Assembly: GCA_036023115.1 (NCBI GenBank)
Contig: JAYKKT010000091.1
Location: 31,319,501 to 31,383,500, forward strand
Source: Brasenia schreberi
Taxonomy: Eukaryota > Streptophyta > Magnoliopsida > Nymphaeales > Cabombaceae
Reading direction: 5' to 3'
DNA length: 64,000 nt
The notes below the pieces were generated by a model. That model was given only the letters and a program-made list of their open reading frames with translations. It had not been told where the DNA came from and did no database searches. The position numbers were made by a program, and so were the translations under genes. Below, in pieces: positions 58,813-64,000 of the stretch; position 1 is the stretch's first letter, and every line of letters starts with the position of its first letter.

Positions 58813-59447
58813 AATACCGAAGTTAGAAAATAACCCCGACCGAATCCATGGGGCATAAAACCGAGCCAACCATACAACTTAGGCTATACGCTTCAAGATC
58901 CATCATTACACAAAAACACTGGTGGCAATCTACAAACCGGAAAGGAGAGAAAGTAGCAACCCTGCCCCCCCCAAACCAAACCCCATCTGACCCGAACAAG
59001 GTGGGGAGTACCTATTTTGATTGGGCTGAAGTTCAGGTTGAAGAAATCCTAATCGATTGAGTATAAATCAAGTAAGGGATAGGAATATCCAACCTGTTAT
59101 TCATATATACATACATTTATATATATGTATGTATGTATGTCTACGTTTGCATGTACAAGTGTATGATGTGTACATGCATGTTTGATGATTATGTGCAAGT
59201 GTTATTTGAATTTCTAAAATTCTAAATTTAATGATGCTTTAATTTTAAAAATGTTATTACATTAAAGTTTGAGTATAAGATGTCACATTTCTGAAAGAAA
59301 AGACCGAACCCTTCGGTACCCCAAAATTTTGAGTTGTAACGGTTTTGAGAACTATTGGCTTCAGGATTGCCCTAGCTTGAATCCCAAACCCAAATTGCTT
59401 GAAATAATAAATAAAATTTAGCTTTTAATTTAAAAATATAATATAGT

Positions 59448-59478
<31 letters not shown>

Positions 59479-61312
59479 AATAGTTAACCTCCTGTTGATA
59501 GATGCATCATGAGGTTAACAACCTCAACTTCATGACAGTAGAGGCTATCATGTCATCTGGAGGAGGGGGGGGGGGGGGAGGGGAATGCGGCAAGAACCAG
59601 AAGATCGAACTGGAAGTTTTCATATGGTTTCAGACAAGTTCTTGGATATCTTAACCATAATCGAACTAGGAGGTCTTCGATTCTGGTTACGATTTTGGAA
59701 CCGAAACCGCTTGATGGCTTTGGATCTAGTTCGGCTCTGGTTCGGAGCTGGCCATATCTACCTATGTCTATCCCCAAGGTAGTGGAGCGGGTAGAAATCA
59801 TAAAATTGTGAATTGGGTTTACTGTTGAGTTGTTCCAAACCACCGTATTACCATCCTATGGGTAACCCTTGTTCTCCCAATAAAAATGTTTATACACAAC
59901 TTTTGGTGATTGCTATTCACCTATCTCAATTTGCTATTTACATACTACAAATATAGTCAATACCAAAAGTATCCTTCTACATTTTCTCTATTTTCTTTTA
60001 TTTTTCTTATTGTCTCTCTTTCAATTTCCCTTTCTTACTCTCTTTTTCCTTCGTATGAATCTCTTTATAAGCTATATTCCTGTCTCTCATTCTTCTGAGC
60101 TCCATTATCACCAAAGATGTTAACAATCGTGTTCCATCAATATTTTAGAAGGTTGAAGTCTATTCCCTCTCACCATTCTCTCACTCTCCCTTTTCCCCTT
60201 AATTTCTTGCCCTAAGGCCAAACTCTCCAAAGGGTAGATGCACAATGCTTCTAATTACTTGCCTTAAGGTTACATACCCCCCAAAACGCATCTGCACCCA
60301 ATGGAGGCAGATCCGCCCTTGAGCCTATGAGCAATTCACCTCTTCTTTTTTCTCATTTTTGTTTCTTTGTCCATTGTAGAATGCTAAATGATACAGAATC
60401 TGAAACATTAACATTGAAATTGGCCGTTGTGCACTAGACTGATAGATGATAGTTGGACCAGACAAAACCAAGCGATATGCATGTTGGCAAAGCTGCTTTG
60501 CGGCCCTCACGAGACACTACAAATAACAGTTAAATTTACATTCATTCAATGAATCATGTTACGAATATAACTATTCGAAGGTTTGTACCAATCTAAATTC
60601 AAGATGATTACTTGGTGGAGGGGGAAATTATTGATATTGATGCATTAACTCTCAGTAAAATCGATGAGTGTGAGCCATATATCCATGTATGATCATTCAT
60701 ACTCAAATAGGTTGGTTGCTCTAATACCAAAGTAGTGTGACTTATCCGAGGAGTATGAGATCTGTACCTACTAGTACTCGTACGGTGAGTGAACATCAAA
60801 TGATTCAAATCAAACACATGGTTTCACTTTCATCATTCAGCCTTTTAATAGCTAGGTATTATATTTGTTCTGGACATGTTCTATGTTTTAAGTATACATT
60901 GAAAAGTTCTCTAGTGTTGTCACATTCTCCTTGTTAGTGAGAGCATTGATGGATATATTCTTGTACGTGGTGCTTCCCTTTTCAATCTGTGCTATAATTC
61001 CAGCACATTAAGTGTTTTTGTACCGACTTTTTGCTTCAAGAGGATTCTGTATAGTCTATCTAATTGATCAAACTCCAAAATTGCAAATGTTTTAAGATGT
61101 TATGTTTTATATGTTAAAGTTATATATATGAAACTGAAACTGTTATGTACTGAACTTGCTATGTATTGATCTTAATTCTTATTTGTATTGGAGTTTGATC
61201 TATTAGACTAGGTACAATATCATGACTACAACAATGACAAGCCAAGATCCTTTGTTGGTTGTTTCTATTGAATTCCACATTTTCAATACTTGTATGTGCT
61301 GAACTCTCTATC
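58813..61312. other. Intergenic DNA with low-complexity tracts
   Basis: No gene recognised. Contains TATG repeats (59103-59142), an AT microsatellite (59450-59468) and an unusually long G run (59562-59579). At about 59907-59940 the words gtgattgctattcacctatctcaatttgctatttaca resemble MULE-type terminal repeats. T/C-rich sequence runs 59980-60100. Confidence 0.45.
59562..59582 (+). repeat. Poly-G run
   Basis: GGAGGAGGG followed by about 18 consecutive G bases broken once by A. It could form a G-quadruplex on the plus strand and is also a place where assembly length may be wrong. Confidence 0.75.
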
Positions 61313-61323
61313 TGTAACGTTGA

Positions 61324-61352
61324 GCGTTACTGCACAGCCTGTGCAGTAACGC
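61324..61352. repeat. Perfect 14-bp inverted repeat near the LTR start
   Basis: GCGTTACTGCACAG, one C, then CTGTGCAGTAACGC. The RNA would fold into a 14-bp stem. Confidence 0.85.
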
Positions 61353-61363
61353 CCAATGGGGAT

Positions 61364-61393
61364 ATGAAGGGCCTTTAAAAGGGGGCCCTTCAT
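61364..61393. repeat. Perfect 10-bp inverted repeat around the TATA-like word
   Basis: ATGAAGGGCC and GGCCCTTCAT around tttaaaaggg, directly after the first hairpin. The TATA-like word lies in the loop. Confidence 0.8.
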
Positions 61394-63197
61394 AGTGCAT
61401 TTTTCCAAGGAGCTGGGCAGCCTTGAGCTAGCCGGAAAACAGGAGGAGTCTGCCGGAATCCGGTGAGTTCAATATTTTTTCAGATTTTCATTTTTCCTTT
61501 TTATTTTTTGATGAAAAGCTTGTTGAAAATCATAGTTTTGGGCTTGGATTGGAAGTTTGAGGTAGAACTAAACATTTTGGTGGGGTAGGTAAGCAATGGC
61601 GTCGATTTGGCCGGAAAACGGTTATGCTTCGCCGGAAACCGGCGAGATCGATGCCAGAAAAAAAAAAACTTTTGGGCATGTCCTTCATTTCCGTGTCGTG
61701 TCATGTCTGAATTGTCATGAACCGACACTGGTTCGTGTCGTGTCCTCGGGTCGCGTATTAAGAACCAGTTCTGTGTCAAAATAGGTTCTGTGTCGGAAAT
61801 GGGTCTAGTTTGGGTCGTGTCTTGAAATGGGTGTCTGGGTTAAGAATGAGACCTGTATCAGTAGTTACAGGTTCTGTGTTGATACAGTGACACAAACTAC
61901 CTATTGTGTCACTCATTCGGATTAGGTATGAAATTGGGTATCGATTTGGATCTCGGATAGCTTAAATGGATCCAAATTGGGGTTTGGGATTCGATTCGGA
62001 TACAGTTTGTTTCGTTAGACTTATAGTTAAATAAATTTTAATTTTTCAATTATTTGTAATTGTTTAGAGATTAAAATTGGAAGATTTGGTGGTGCTAAGA
62101 GTGACCCAGCAGCTTGGGGACTGGATCTTAGCGTTCCTTCAGGTAGGGGGTTATGCATTCTTTTACAGAATCATTCTAGAAGTGATTTTACTGTTTTAGA
62201 TAGATTTAAATGTGCATGATTGATAACTGTTTTATTGATGTTTGTGAAATGTTATTTGCAATTATGAGTTATTTGATATGCTTTTTAAATAGAATATATT
62301 TATGACACTTTTTGATAAAGAGCATGTTTTGATATGCATGTGTTGTATGAACATGGTATTTAAATATTGTTTAAATGTTGTGTGGATATGAGTTTGATTT
62401 TGGATATTCGTGGATCTGGATATGATTTGTGAATGTGATGAACTGTAATTGGTTTTAGAAATGTAATGATGTGTGAATATACGAGCCGTACTTGTGTGGT
62501 TTGTGTGGGGTCTCTAGAGACTTGCAGGTCCCTCGGGCGATCCGGCTTGGGGCAAATATAGGGTGTGTTCCCGGGCACTCTGCTGTGAGAGTCGGCATGG
62601 TTACCGTCGTGGACGGGGTTACCGAGGTCATGTTAGGGAGGGCCGGACGACTCCCGTGGCCTTTGGGGCAGACACAGTATGGCCTGTAATTATCGAAACT
62701 AATGATGTGTGTGTGTGAGTGTGTGCATATGAATTTGAGATCATGATTTTAAGGTAAATGTGTTTTGCTATGAAATGGTTGCGAACTATGCATGCTTTTA
62801 GTATGTTTTCTGTTTAAAGATGCTTAACCTCTCTATTGAGCTACGTATATGAGCTCACCCTATTGTTTTACAGCTCATCCTGAAGCTAGCACTTCGAAGG
62901 CACACGAAGCAGAATAGGAGTTTGATAGAGCAACATTTTTATTTTAGATGGTATGATAAGTGTTGAATAATTTAGAAAGTCTTTTATTTGGGGTTATTGT
63001 TAGGTAAGCCCCGCACCATTTTGGACCTGTTGTTTAGAACTTTGGTATGAATATTTATTTCAGTTAGATATTTCTTGAGTTTGAATTAAATTGGTATTGT
63101 ATTTGTTTAATGCTCACCATCACGCCCGTGCGAGAAGTGGCCACGTGGCATTGGCTCGGGCCGGGTCGTGGTCGCGACCCGTGCGGGTGTGACAACT

Positions 63198-63210
63198 TGG
63201 TATCAGAGCC
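63198..63210 (+). promoter_or_regulatory. Primer-binding site (initiator tRNA-Met)
   Basis: TGGTATCAGAGCC, four bases after the LTR end, is complementary to the 3' end of plant initiator methionine tRNA, the usual minus-strand primer of plant gypsy and copia elements. Confidence 0.92.
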
Positions 63211-63288
63211 AAAGGTTGTTCAAGTATATTTAATAGCGAGTTAATCGTTGAAATATAATGCTTTATTTATGTGTAGGACCCACGAGGA

Positions 63289-64000
63289 TTGAATCTTAAC
63301 TTAACTCCAAGCGTTATGAGTGATGATAACGAGGAAATGCCATCGTACGGATCTGCTGTAGCAGTGGAGGTTCCATCCGGTACACCTCAAGGACCTATAG
63401 AGCCACCACATATTTCTCTTGTGCAAGGTGGTCAAGATGCAGCGATATTACTTGGTCAGATGATCAACTTATTACAACATGTTTCGAGAGAATCCACTAT
63501 AACCATTCAACACTTGACAAAGAACGGTTGTAAGGAGTTCAAAGAAGTAATTACAGACCCATTGGAACCCTATGAATGGATTGACAAACTGGAAAACGCT
63601 TTCGACATATTGGCTCCTACCAACGAGGAGAGGAGGGTGCAATTGGCGTCGAGTCTTTTCGAAGGAAATGCAAAACAGTGGTGGAGAGCACAGAAAGGGA
63701 CTCGTAGCACTCCGTGGACTTTGGAGGCATTTAAGAAGGCATTTTTCAGTCATTTCTTTTCTCACAATCATTGGATGCGTTTATAACTTGAATTTAATCA
63801 ACTGCAGTAGGATAATTTATCAGTGAGAGAATATACCAGCAAATTCCTAAGGTTGTCACAGTTTGACCCGGGTATGGTAATTCCTAAGGCACGAGCAAAT
63901 AAATATTTTTGGGGACTTTCTGATCCGATCCGTAAGTCATTGAGAGGAAAGATATATACAGATATTGATGAATTACAAGCTGCTGCTACTCATGTAGAGA
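63289..64000 (+). pseudogene. Gypsy gag, 5' part, running off the window
   Basis: Open for 165 codons (63289-63786), probably starting at the in-frame ATG at 63316 (M-S-D-D-N-E-E). The retrotransposon gag domain is clear: P-L-E-P-Y-E-W-I-D-K-L-E-N-A-F, V-Q-L-A-S-S-L-F-E-G-N-A-K-Q-W-W-R and T-L-E-A-F-K-K-A-F-F. Two stops then interrupt (63784-63786 and 63808-63810), but the same frame continues with L-S-V-R-E-Y-T-S-K-F-L-R-L-S-Q-F to the edge. The gag protein forms the virus-like particle. The few stops suggest a younger element than the others here. Confidence 0.85.

Larger units (their letters stand above)
61313..63194 (+). repeat. 5' LTR of a Ty3/gypsy element
   Basis: Starts TGTAACGTTGAG and ends GGGTGTGACA, directly before a TGGTATCAGAGCC primer site. 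At 1.88 kb it is long, as in Tekay/Del-type gypsy LTRs, and has their GC-rich segment (62500-62690). Near the start lie two perfect hairpins and a tttaaaagg TATA-like word. The stretch 61680-61990, full of gtgtcgtgtc words, differs in style and may be an insertion. The partner LTR is beyond the window. Confidence 0.75.

Noticed and set aside
1..64000. CRISPR arrays, rRNA genes, bacterial operons or organellar DNA
   Set aside because: None seen; gene structure and repeats are those of a plant nuclear genome. No complete tRNA gene was recognised either.

Overview
This window is nuclear DNA of a flowering plant. The evidence is spliced genes with GT-AG introns, a plant-specific SCL-type SR splicing factor, plant-type Ty1/copia, Ty3/gypsy, L1, hAT and Mutator-like elements, and fragments of PPR and galacturonosyltransferase genes. 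The species cannot be fixed from sequence alone. Most of the 64 kb is old, stop-riddled transposon sequence; only two host genes are well supported.

Layout. 1-3.9 kb: a copia 3' end whose LTR abuts the broken pol of a gypsy element, which has its own clean 3' LTR. 3.9-6.8 kb: a small exon-like remnant of a host gene and unassigned sequence. 6.87-8.85 kb: a deleted Mutator-like element (MULE copy 1). 9.3-30 kb: one SCL30A/SCL33-like gene on the + strand. Its 5'UTR intron (9869-12668) holds a LINE and a hAT MITE. Its second intron (12851-28354, 15.5 kb) is a nest of transposons: a reverse copia split by hAT-A, hAT-A split by hAT-B, a LINE in the copia, then a reverse hAT-C split by a 3-kb LTR element that carries pieces of a PPR gene and a GAUT gene. 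Five of these insertions have recognisable target-site duplications.

30-35 kb: intergenic DNA with a MITE-like inverted repeat, a CT/AT palindrome and a LINE tail. 35.2-38.9 kb: a second host gene encoding a multi-pass, probably plastid, membrane protein. It has a solo LTR in an intron and an in-frame TAA near the end of the preceding exon. 39.8-45.3 kb: a broken TTF/DUF4371-type hAT transposase and a TIR element, bracketed by diverged inverted termini. 45.4-49.4 kb: a telo-box/TATA promoter followed by short uORFs, including a 51-codon one, and then intron-like DNA with no main ORF.

49.4-55.03 kb: a decayed copia with both LTRs, the 3' LTR cut after about 110 bp. It joins directly to MULE copy 2 (55.03-58.81 kb, reverse), which contains an internal duplication and retains a decayed SWIM region. 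58.8-61.3 kb: low-complexity intergenic DNA. 61.3 kb to the window end: the 5' LTR, primer-binding site and gag start of a gypsy element that runs off the edge.

The host genes show no functional link to one another. What unites the window is insertion history: target-site duplications allow a relative order (copia before hAT-A before hAT-B; hAT-C before the gene-carrying LTR element) inside an intron whose flanking exons still join in frame.
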